DNA of 49,450 nucleotides from an uncultured Lachnospiraceae bacterium (GTDB lineage: Bacteria; Bacillota; Clostridia; Lachnospirales; Lachnospiraceae), in contig CATLGV010000025.1 of assembly GCA_949948735.1 (NCBI GenBank), positions 1 through 49,450 on the forward strand. The letters run 5' to 3'. This document shows, piece by piece, positions 33,176 through 40,424 of the stretch; within the stretch, counting starts at the first letter, position 1, and each line of letters starts with the position of its first letter. The notes beneath the pieces are model-generated. The model saw nothing but the letters and a program-made list of their open reading frames with translations. It was not told where the DNA came from and did no database searches. The position numbers were made by a program, and so were the translations under genes.

Positions 33176-33574
33176 TTACTCCTCCAGTCCCAGCTTTTTA
33201 TTGATTTCCGACGCCGCATAGTCAAGCTCTCCCAGCAATGCCCGCTGCTCCGCCATTATCGCCTTCTTCTCCGCTGCCTCCCGGGTCCTGCCGCACGCCA
33301 GATAGGCCTTATAAAAGGTTGCGGCTTCATAATAGCGCGCCGCCGCATAGCATTCCTCCATATCCGCTGACACCGGTATATCGTCCGCCTCGTTCATATA
33401 TACATGGTACAGCAGGCTGCTGTAATTCTGTTCCCGGACAGAACGCAGGAAATCCTCCTCATCATAATGATATACCCTGCCTGCGTCCCTCAGGCCCACA
33501 ATCACAAATACCGTCAGCACGGCAAGCAAAACGCCCATCAGCCCGATTACCAGATTCAATATCCTATTCTTCAT
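33176..33574 (-). CDS. Small single-pass membrane protein of the zinc-ribbon cluster, unknown function
   Basis: From the ATG at 33574 (MKNRILNLVIGLMGV) the protein is 132 residues. One membrane helix spans about 5-27, then an external or cytosolic helical region with many Tyr and Glu (EEDFLRSVREQNYSSLLYHV, AARYYEAATFYKAYLACG). It overlaps the upstream zinc-ribbon gene by 11 bp, so translation is coupled. A longer frame to 33658 exists but is entirely inside that gene. It has no zinc ribbon of its own. I do not recognise a family. The region after it (33108-33175) has a weak hairpin but no U tract. Confidence 0.75.
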   Translation of the reverse strand: MKNRILNLVIGLMGVLLAVLTVFVIVGLRDAGRVYHYDEEDFLRSVREQNYSSLLYHVYMNEADDIPVSADMEECYAAARYYEAATFYKAYLACGRTREAAEKKAIMAEQRALLGELDYAASEINKKLGLEE

Positions 33575-34307
33575 ATCCGCCGATTCCCCTTTCCAGCGCA
33601 AGCTGCTTTTGTGCATTGGAAAGCTGCTCAAAGCCCGCCGCCTCTTCCTCCGTAACATTCCCGTATGTAATCAGAAGCGCCTCGACATTTTTCTTGATAT
33701 CCTCCATCGCCTCAACATGCTCCCTGCGGAAGCATTCGGGCCTGTCATAATCCGCCTGCTGACTGTACCTGTACATATACTCAATTTCCTCACAGAGGGT
33801 CTGTATGCGTCTCTCCGTGCTTCTGTAGGGATCCTCCTCCCCAAGCTCCGTCAGCCCTCTGTATACCTGATAATACGTCCTGCTCATGGCACAGACCTTC
33901 CGGTACTCGTCCAGCGCATCCACGTAATCCAGATTATGCGCATCATAATACGCCGCAAGCGCGAAATAATCCTTTTCGGACTCCAGCTGCGCAAGCGCTT
34001 CCCTGTGTATCTGCGCATTCCTTTTTACCGACTGCCCCTCGAAGTAATAGTAAATATCCCACACATTGATGTACAGTGCAAGCATCACGACATTCAGCAG
34101 CGCCAGAACGGCAATCACAGTGATTCTGGCATTGCGCCTCATAAAAGCCCCTGTCCTGCCGTAGACATTGCTTTTGACAGTCTCATAGTCGCTCTGATAT
34201 TTTTTCATCGCAAGGCGATGTCTTTGATAATGCGGATTATTGCAGCCGCAATATGGACACTTCTCATTGTCGATATGCAGTTCCCCGCCGCATGAATGAC
34301 ATTTCAT
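33564..34307 (-). CDS. Zinc-ribbon single-pass membrane protein, unknown function
   Basis: The 247-residue protein begins with a zinc ribbon (CHSCGGEL..EKCPYCGCNN; Cys 3, 6, 17, 20), a short basic linker, a membrane helix at about 62-82 (ITVIAVLALLNVVMLALYI) and a helical C-terminal domain with a Tyr/Glu-rich pattern (EKDYFALAAYYDAHNLDYVDALDEY). The order ribbon-helix-domain is shared with the next gene upstream. The ribbon should be cytosolic. Function is unknown; zinc-ribbon membrane proteins are often partners of signalling or envelope complexes. Confidence 0.85.
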   Translation of the reverse strand: MKCHSCGGELHIDNEKCPYCGCNNPHYQRHRLAMKKYQSDYETVKSNVYGRTGAFMRRNARITVIAVLALLNVVMLALYINVWDIYYYFEGQSVKRNAQIHREALAQLESEKDYFALAAYYDAHNLDYVDALDEYRKVCAMSRTYYQVYRGLTELGEEDPYRSTERRIQTLCEEIEYMYRYSQQADYDRPECFRREHVEAMEDIKKNVEALLITYGNVTEEEAAGFEQLSNAQKQLALERGIGGYEE

Positions 34308-34346
34308 AGCTGTCTGCTCCTATCTGTGTGCCGGCGCACACGCCCC

Positions 34347-35129
34347 TTATTGCATAAATCTTTCCCAAATGCCGTCGGTATATGCGTCACAGGCCTCGTA
34401 ATCAATATAACCGCCGTCATTGATTTTCTCATAAAGCGCTAAGGCCTCCTCCTCGGTGAACTTCATCGGGCCATATACCACCGCCTCGATATCCGTCTGC
34501 AGCTCCTGTATCGTCTCCCATTCCTCCTGCGCATAATCCTGTTCCTGCAGAAAGAACAGCAGACGCATCGCAGTGCTTGCCATTGTCATTGCAGTGTGTC
34601 TGTTTGCCGTCTTCTTATCCGACATACAGTCCACCGTATCCAGGAAATACAGGTAACTCTCATATACATAGATGAACGGATAGTGCTCCCAGTTCCACAC
34701 ACAATATCCCTCGTCCTCATAACGGCTCTGCATAAACGACACAATCGCATCATAATCTCCCTGCGCATACCATTCATCCAGCTGCCCGAAGTGTTCCTTT
34801 TCCCACAGCAGCTGCGCCTTGGTGTCCGGCGCGTCTGCCTCCTGCGCCCGTCGGGCTGCCATCCGGCAGATGCCGATGGCCGCGCCTGCTGCCACAGCAG
34901 CTGCCGCTATGATGCAGAGCACCCGTTTCCAGATGCGGGCAAGCTGCCCCCTGTATGCCTTCTGCAGGTCCTCGGGCAGCTGCCCCAGGTCCTTTTTGAT
35001 TCCCTCCAGATGATGTATATATTCCTTCTGTGCGCCCCACTCATTGATGGCATTACAGTGCGGGCATTTTGCGCTGCTCCTGGCAATTTCCGCACCGCAG
35101 TTTGCGCATCTGATTCTGTTTCCACGCAT
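34347..35129 (-). CDS. Zinc-ribbon single-pass membrane protein, unknown function (first of the cluster)
   Basis: From the ATG at 35129 (GGGGAGGAG 4 bp upstream) the protein is 260 residues. A zinc ribbon (CANCGAEI..AKCPHCNAIN) is followed by a helical linker, a membrane helix at about 68-90 (VLCIIAAAAVAAGAAIGI) and a C-terminal domain (LWEKEHFGQLDEWYAQGDYDAIVSFM...). Architecture parallels the downstream gene, and the post-membrane WEKEHF/SEKDYF and EWY/AYYD patterns are similar, suggesting divergent paralogues. The gene follows the GGDEF/EAL gene and its terminator, so it probably has its own promoter. I do not recognise a named family. Confidence 0.85.
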   Translation of the reverse strand: MRGNRIRCANCGAEIARSSAKCPHCNAINEWGAQKEYIHHLEGIKKDLGQLPEDLQKAYRGQLARIWKRVLCIIAAAAVAAGAAIGICRMAARRAQEADAPDTKAQLLWEKEHFGQLDEWYAQGDYDAIVSFMQSRYEDEGYCVWNWEHYPFIYVYESYLYFLDTVDCMSDKKTANRHTAMTMASTAMRLLFFLQEQDYAQEEWETIQELQTDIEAVVYGPMKFTEEEALALYEKINDGGYIDYEACDAYTDGIWERFMQ

Positions 35130-35208
35130 CAATCTCCTCCCCTTTCGCCAGGCCGTCCCTGAAGCTGTTATGCCAGGCCGCCGCACTCCGCCGCTTTACG
35201 AAGAAAAT

Positions 35209-35242
35209 GCTTTGGATGATATACATATACACCATCCAAAGC
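35209..35242 (-). terminator. Terminator-like hairpin after the GGDEF/EAL gene
   Basis: GCTTTGGATG (35209-35218) pairs with CATCCAAAGC (35233-35242). On minus it is followed by ATTTTCTTCG. It starts 8 bp after the EAL stop. TTGCTT-N17-TATCAT on the same strand could also be a weak promoter for the zinc-ribbon cluster. Confidence 0.65.
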
Positions 35243-35249
35243 AAGTACA

Positions 35250-36923
35250 TCAGGATCTGCAGATATGCGCTTCCAAAAACTGCTCAAACGCACAGGGCTT
35301 CCCGAAATAATACCCCTGGATATAATCCGGGCCCATACGGTTGATGCGCTCAAGCTCCTGCTGCGTCTCGATTCCTTCGATGCAGAGCTTTAAATCAATA
35401 TCATGCGTCATGTCAACCATATGCTGCAGCAGATTGAATTCATAGTCGTTGCTTAACGCCTTCAACGTAAAGGATCGGTCTATCTTAATGGTGTTGGGGC
35501 TTAAATTATAAAGATAATGGAAATTGGAATAGCCTGTCCCAAAATCGTCAAGCGCCAGCAGTATCCCATTCTCCCGTAATCCGGCGCAGAAGCCGATAAA
35601 ATTATCGTCCGCCTCCAGAAAGCCGCTCTCTGTCAGCTCGATAACGATGCTGCCCGGCTGCAGCCGGTATTCTTCCATTCCCGCCAAAATCTCCGCAAGC
35701 ACATTGCTCTTAAGCACCTGAATATATGACAGATTCACCGATATTCTGAAATCCGGCAAAGTCCTTCGAACCTCGCTGCAGGCCGCCATCGCCTGACGCA
35801 GAACCCATCTTCCGACCGGGATAATCAATCCGCTCTCCTCCAAAAGCGGAATAAACTCCACCGGCGATACCATGCCAAACTCCTCTGTACGGAAACGCAG
35901 CAGCGTCTCGGCGCTTGCCAGCCGTCCCTCCCGGATATCGATAATCGGTTGATAATACGCCTCAAAGCCCTCAAAATTATTGTTGACGGCCTGACGCATC
36001 TTATGTACCAGGCTCCGCCTGCGCAGGAAGGTCTCGTACGCCTCAACGTCATAGACACAGCACTTGTTCTTCCCGCTGTTCTTTGCCGTGTTCAAGGCAA
36101 ATTCCGACCATTTCATCATATTATAATAGGTATGGTTCTCTATCTTGTCAAACTCCAGTATCCCTGCGGAAAGCGTATAAAACACCTCATAGCCGTTTGT
36201 CTCGATGAAGCTGTCGATAACCCTGCGTATGCGCTTATACAGCGCTCTGGCATCCCCGGCGTCACCGCCCGAAACGTCCACGACGGCAAACTCATCCGCT
36301 ACGATTTTGTAAAGCTTCTGCTCCGGCGTAATCGCGGACGCAATGCATTCCGCCGTTTTATGCAGAATCATATCGCCGTACTTCATGCCCCTGTTCTCGT
36401 TGATTTCCTTGAAGTCATCGATTCCCAGACGGAGCATAAAGCCCTTTACGTTCTTATCATAAAGCGTCTTAACCTGGCTTTTCAGGCTGGATTCCCCCAG
36501 CAGGCCGCTGACATTGTCCGCCTTCTGCTTCATCCCGATCTCGTTGATGCAGCCCGCCAGTATCTCCGGCTCTCCGTCTTCTCCAAAGAGCACTCTGCCC
36601 CGGCAGTTAATCCATATCGCCTTCCCGCTCCTGTCCAGCCACCGGTACTGCAGATTATGAAACGCCTTCTCCTTGCGCATAATCCGGGCAATATCATCGT
36701 CTACCATCGCAAAGTCATCCGGATGGATAAACTGCCGCAGCGTTTTGGTAACCTCCGAAAACTGGCTGGACGGTATCACGAACCGCTCCAGCGCATTGGG
36801 CGATATGCAGTAGATATCGTTCTTTATATCGAAGACATAAAGATAATCATCCATACACGGCGCCAGCAAGTCCATCATGTCCTTGAACTGCCCCACTGAT
36901 ATTTGTCTCTTCTCTTCTCCCAT
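35250..36923 (-). CDS. PAS-GGDEF-EAL protein, probable c-di-GMP phosphodiesterase
   Basis: From the ATG at 36923 (AAAGGGG 5 bp upstream) the protein is 557 residues and has no membrane helix. A PAS domain (about 20-130; FIHPDDF, YRWLDRSGKAIWI) precedes a GGDEF domain (140-300) whose signature is VADEF (208-212) in place of GG(D/E)EF, so cyclase activity is probably lost. The EAL domain (310-557) keeps the expected residues: E339 in AETLLRF, NLSY near 397, IELTES near 428, DDFGTGYS (459-466), KIDRSF (480-485), EGIET and QGYYFGKP. It should hydrolyse c-di-GMP, with the degenerate GGDEF possibly sensing GTP. The promoter lies at 36993-37020, partly inside ribF. Confidence 0.93.
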   Translation of the reverse strand: MGEEKRQISVGQFKDMMDLLAPCMDDYLYVFDIKNDIYCISPNALERFVIPSSQFSEVTKTLRQFIHPDDFAMVDDDIARIMRKEKAFHNLQYRWLDRSGKAIWINCRGRVLFGEDGEPEILAGCINEIGMKQKADNVSGLLGESSLKSQVKTLYDKNVKGFMLRLGIDDFKEINENRGMKYGDMILHKTAECIASAITPEQKLYKIVADEFAVVDVSGGDAGDARALYKRIRRVIDSFIETNGYEVFYTLSAGILEFDKIENHTYYNMMKWSEFALNTAKNSGKNKCCVYDVEAYETFLRRRSLVHKMRQAVNNNFEGFEAYYQPIIDIREGRLASAETLLRFRTEEFGMVSPVEFIPLLEESGLIIPVGRWVLRQAMAACSEVRRTLPDFRISVNLSYIQVLKSNVLAEILAGMEEYRLQPGSIVIELTESGFLEADDNFIGFCAGLRENGILLALDDFGTGYSNFHYLYNLSPNTIKIDRSFTLKALSNDYEFNLLQHMVDMTHDIDLKLCIEGIETQQELERINRMGPDYIQGYYFGKPCAFEQFLEAHICRS

Positions 36924-36992
36924 ATGTGCCCCTTTATATTTCGTACGAAGGAAGCGTCCCCATTGGCCCTTCCCTGCCATCCGCTTATATAA

Positions 36993-37020
36993 AGTATATC
37001 ATATTTTACCAAAACTGCAA
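36993..37020 (-). promoter_or_regulatory. Promoter of the GGDEF/EAL gene, overlapping the end of ribF
   Basis: On minus, TTGCAG (37015-37020), 16 bp, TATACT (36993-36998). The -35 lies in the last codons of ribF. Confidence 0.6.
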
Positions 37021-37934
37021 TAATGATAGTCTTTTCCGTCTGCAATATCGAGCGCAAGCTGCGCTCTGAGCGCCTCCACACTCTCAAAACGCATCTCGGG
37101 CCTTGTATGCCTGAGCAGAAACACCTCCAGCGCTTCCCCGTATACCTCCTCATCAAAATTGTAAATATACGTCTCCACCCCCATCGCGGCGTTGTCCTCC
37201 ACCGTCGGCTTGACGCCGATATTGGTGATGGACGGATATATCCTTCCCGCAAGACGCACATAGGAATAATATACGCCGCCCGGCGGCAGCAGCTTCTCCC
37301 GCGGCGGAATCAGATTCACGGTCGGCATTCCGATCGTTCTTCCAAACTGCTGTCCGTGAACAATCTTTCCGCCGATATGGTAAGGCGCGCCAAGAAGGGC
37401 CGCCGCAAGCTCCATGTCGCCCTGCTTTACAGCCTCCCGTACGTACGTGGAGCTGATCTCCCTTCCCTCATACAGCACCTTATCTATAAGAATAACCTCA
37501 TAGCCGTACACACCGGCCTTCTCCTGCAGCAGCTTATAATCACCCGCACCGCGCCGTCCGTATGATACGTCGTCCCCCGCTACAATGCAGCGGGCATTGA
37601 TACGCTCCACAAGCACCCTGCGGATATAAGTCTCCGGCTCCATATCCGCAATCTCCCGGTAAAACGGATATTCAATCAAATAATCAACGCCTGCTTCCGC
37701 AAAAATCCGCCGTTTCTCCGCACCGGTAGTCAGCTCCCGCACCAGCTCCCCGCTAAAAAAAGCCGCAGGCGACGGAACAAACGTAAAAACCACCGTGGCA
37801 AGCCCTTTTTCCCGCTGTTGCCCAAGCTGCTCCAGCAGGCGCCTGTGGCCCCTGTGAAATCCGTCAAATTTGCCGATTGCCACGGCCGCAGCCTCCGCAA
37901 TGTGAAATTCTGTCGTATTCTGAATTACTTTCAT
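36999..37934 (-). CDS. ribF: Bifunctional riboflavin kinase/FAD synthetase
   Basis: RibF phosphorylates riboflavin to FMN and adenylates FMN to FAD. The N-terminal FAD synthetase domain has GKFDGFHRGHRRLLEQL near 22 and SSTYVREAV near 160. The C-terminal kinase domain shows GRTIGMPTVNL and the TNIG-like SITNIGVKPTV. I set the start at ATG 37934 (MKVIQNTTEF, 311 aa), with GGGG just upstream. A GTG at 37949 overlaps the truB stop. It is the end of the nrnA-truB-ribF unit. Confidence 0.95.
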   Translation of the reverse strand: MKVIQNTTEFHIAEAAAVAIGKFDGFHRGHRRLLEQLGQQREKGLATVVFTFVPSPAAFFSGELVRELTTGAEKRRIFAEAGVDYLIEYPFYREIADMEPETYIRRVLVERINARCIVAGDDVSYGRRGAGDYKLLQEKAGVYGYEVILIDKVLYEGREISSTYVREAVKQGDMELAAALLGAPYHIGGKIVHGQQFGRTIGMPTVNLIPPREKLLPPGGVYYSYVRLAGRIYPSITNIGVKPTVEDNAAMGVETYIYNFDEEVYGEALEVFLLRHTRPEMRFESVEALRAQLALDIADGKDYHYCSFGKI

Positions 37935-37945
37935 TGAAATCCCCG

Positions 37946-38857
37946 TCACAAAAACATTTTGAAGGGCTTAAAGCAGCCGTCGGCCGCATGGAAGCTGTAT
38001 ACCGCCTTAAACGCTCTGCCGTCCGGCCCCGGCGCATACACCCGAATCCAGACGCCGTCCGCAGGCTTCTCGGGCCGTTCGAATATCAGCTGTCCCGGAT
38101 ACAGGCAGTTGCCGTTCAAAAGCTGCTTATGTGCCTCCTGCTTTACCACCGCACCGTTATAATCCGAAAAAACACTGTCCGGCTCGATAATATGCGCCTT
38201 TAACCCGCCGGACGCCGTCAGCGCCTCTATCTGGGACAGCGTAACGGCATCCTCTATTACAAAATTGCCCACTTTGGTACGTTTTAATGCGGACATCGCG
38301 CCGCCGCAGCCCAGGCGTTCCCCTATATCCGAACAAAGCGTCCGGATATACGTCCCTTTAGAACAGCCCACCACAAAGCGTATCTGCGGCAGCTCTATCT
38401 GTTCGATTCGGATATAAGGTATCTCCACACGGCGGGGCGTTCGCGCAATCTCCTTCCCCTCCCGCGCCAGCTCATAGAGCTTTTTTCCGTTTACCTTGAT
38501 TGCGGAATACATCGGGGGAAGCTGCTCATAGCCGCCGACAAAGCCCATCACCGCGGTCTCCGCCTCCTGCGCGCTGACCGTAACGGCACGCTCCGAAAGC
38601 ACGCGCCCGCTCATATCCTGCGTATCCGTGGTAATCCCCAGCTGCATGCAGGCCTCGTACTCTTTATACCGGTCCGTCATCATATCGCACAGACGCGTCG
38701 CCGTACCAAGGCATACCGGAAGCACGCCGACCGCATCCGGGTCAAGCGTGCCGGTATGCCCGATTTTACGCTGGCCGACGATGCCGCGAAGCTTTGCTAC
38801 TACATCATGGGAGGTGTAGCCGGCCTCCTTATATACATTGATTATCCCGTTAATCAC
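37946..38857 (-). CDS. truB: tRNA pseudouridine(55) synthase TruB
   Basis: TruB makes pseudouridine 55 in tRNA T-loops. The catalytic Asp lies in GHTGTLDPDAVGVLPV near residue 39, and KVNGKKLYELARE and CSKGTYIRTL are typical. The 303-residue protein starts with GTG (38857), with GGTGG upstream. It lies 12 bp after nrnA and overlaps the GTG of the following ribF frame. The rbfA-nrnA-truB-ribF order is standard in Firmicutes. Confidence 0.96.
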   Translation of the reverse strand: MINGIINVYKEAGYTSHDVVAKLRGIVGQRKIGHTGTLDPDAVGVLPVCLGTATRLCDMMTDRYKEYEACMQLGITTDTQDMSGRVLSERAVTVSAQEAETAVMGFVGGYEQLPPMYSAIKVNGKKLYELAREGKEIARTPRRVEIPYIRIEQIELPQIRFVVGCSKGTYIRTLCSDIGERLGCGGAMSALKRTKVGNFVIEDAVTLSQIEALTASGGLKAHIIEPDSVFSDYNGAVVKQEAHKQLLNGNCLYPGQLIFERPEKPADGVWIRVYAPGPDGRAFKAVYSFHAADGCFKPFKMFL

Positions 38858-38869
38858 CTGCCACCACCA

Positions 38870-39847
38870 CTATTCTTCCGTGCGCTCCCCATCTTCCATC
38901 TGAAGCGCAATCTGCTTTGAAATATTATTGATAACGTCATAGAAGGTGCCGTTCATGTTGCAGCCGGCCGCCCGCACATGCCCGCCGCCGCCGAAATACG
39001 CCGCCACCTTGCTTACGTCGACATATTTGCAGGAGCGCAGGCTCACCTTATACTCGAGATTCCCCGTGGCATACATAAAAACGGCGCACTCTACGCCCTT
39101 GATGATGCGCAGCTGATTGACAATCCCGTCCAAATCCTCTGCCGTGGCATTATAAAACTTGAGGATTTTCTGATCAATCGCACTTACAATACATCTTCCG
39201 TCCATAAACAGAATACTCTCCAGCAGTGCTCTTCCCAAAAGCTGATTCTGTACATAGGTCTTCTCATGGAAGGTCTTATCAATAATCTCCGGGAAGTCAA
39301 ACCCGTATTCAATCAGCTCCGCGGCTATCCGCAGCGTCTTGGGCGAGGTATTGCCATACTGGAATATACCCGTATCGTGTATCATTCCTATGTAAACTGC
39401 CTTCGCGATATCCTCATCCACCAGCTCCTTATCCATCAGATCATAAACCAGCTCCGCCGTCGAGCTGCAATGCGGCACAATATAATTCACGTCCCCGCAG
39501 CCGCGCTCATTGCTCACATGATGATCAATATTGATGCGCTTCTTCGCGGCGTCAAAGAACATTTCCCCCGCGCCCAGCCTCGTCTTCTCACAGTCAAGCG
39601 CAATAAACACATCCGGCCCCTCATTTATCGCAAAAGCCGTATCTATCTTATCAAAATCCCTGATGCATGCAAAAATAGCCGCGGGCTGTTCCATACACAC
39701 CCTGACGTCCGCCCCGGGCAGCGCCTTCTTTAAATATAAATATACCGCCATGCAGGAGCCTACGCAGTCCCCATCCGGTCTGATATGCCCTGCAATCACA
39801 ATACTCCGGGCATCCCTGCATTCCTCTCGCAACTGAATTTTTTCCAT
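38870..39847 (-). CDS. nrnA: DHH/DHHA1 phosphoesterase, NrnA-like (nanoRNase/pAp phosphatase)
   Basis: NrnA-type proteins degrade 2-5 nt RNAs and dephosphorylate pAp. The 325-residue protein has the DHH motifs HIRPDGDCVG near 21, ALDCEKTRLG, NIDHHVSN and IHDTGIFQYGN. It ends with a DHHA1 domain containing GGGGHVRAAGC. GGGGA precedes the ATG. A terminator separates it from rbfA. A c-di-nucleotide phosphodiesterase (GdpP-like, pGpG) activity is also possible in this family, which would relate to the nearby EAL protein. Confidence 0.92.
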   Translation of the reverse strand: MEKIQLREECRDARSIVIAGHIRPDGDCVGSCMAVYLYLKKALPGADVRVCMEQPAAIFACIRDFDKIDTAFAINEGPDVFIALDCEKTRLGAGEMFFDAAKKRINIDHHVSNERGCGDVNYIVPHCSSTAELVYDLMDKELVDEDIAKAVYIGMIHDTGIFQYGNTSPKTLRIAAELIEYGFDFPEIIDKTFHEKTYVQNQLLGRALLESILFMDGRCIVSAIDQKILKFYNATAEDLDGIVNQLRIIKGVECAVFMYATGNLEYKVSLRSCKYVDVSKVAAYFGGGGHVRAAGCNMNGTFYDVINNISKQIALQMEDGERTEE

Positions 39848-39940
39848 AAAAATCTCCCCATTTCCGGTACTACTCTCTTCTTTTTATAACCGGGCATCCT
39901 CTGAATCCGCCCCTGACCATACCCCATTTTACACAAAAAT

Positions 39941-39967
39941 ATCTGGGAAGTCAAATTCTCCCCAGAT
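39941..39967 (-). terminator. Terminator after rbfA
   Basis: ATCTGGG (39941-39947) pairs with CCCAGAT (39961-39967). On minus it is followed by ATTTTTGTG. It suggests that the rimP-to-rbfA operon can end here, with nrnA starting separately or by read-through. Confidence 0.7.
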
Positions 39968-39978
39968 ACTTTCGTATA

Positions 39979-40383
39979 TCATTCGTCCGCCGACGCTCCT
40001 TCATCTGCATTTTCAGTACGTTTTTCCTCGTCCGCCCGATTAATCTCCTCAATCTTTTTCGACATGGATACGCCGTATGCGATTGACTGATCCAATATAA
40101 ATCTGATTTCCGGCGTGTTCCTGAGATTTATCTTTTTCGCAAGCAGATTTTTGATATAGCCTTCCGCGCTTCTGAGACCCTCCAGCGTATCCCGCTGTGA
40201 TTCCTCATTTCCGAGGACGCTGATCCATGCCTTGCAGGTCTTCAAATCCGGCGCCACCTCCACCTCCACAACGGAGGTCATGGGATTAATCCGGGGATCC
40301 TTGATTTCGCTTCTGATAATCTCCGCAAGGACACGGTGCACCTCACCGTTTACGCGCGTATTCTTCAGACTGTTTTTTCTCAT
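39979..40383 (-). CDS. rbfA: Ribosome-binding factor A
   Basis: RbfA helps 16S maturation in the 30S subunit. The 134-residue protein has the KH-like fold and typical motifs VLAEIIRSEIKDPRI and VEVAPDLKTCKAWISVLG. The C-terminus is an acidic tail (about 115-134). It lies 41 bp downstream of infB. Confidence 0.95.
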   Translation of the reverse strand: MRKNSLKNTRVNGEVHRVLAEIIRSEIKDPRINPMTSVVEVEVAPDLKTCKAWISVLGNEESQRDTLEGLRSAEGYIKNLLAKKINLRNTPEIRFILDQSIAYGVSMSKKIEEINRADEEKRTENADEGASADE

Positions 40384-40424
40384 AATATTACCATGCCTTT
40401 CCCGACAGCGGCCCGTCCCCCGCC

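Noticed and set aside
35053..35250. A 65-residue frame starting at the EAL stop (TGATG overlap) with a hydrophobic first 20 residues
   Set aside because: It has no clear ribosome binding site, overlaps the zinc-ribbon gene that has a strong GGGGAGGAG site, and its C-terminal half is the zinc-ribbon sequence in another frame. The hydrophobic start comes from a terminator hairpin.
37935..38857. FMN riboswitch for ribF
   Set aside because: ribF is an internal gene of the nrnA-truB-ribF unit with no leader. The bases upstream are the end of truB.
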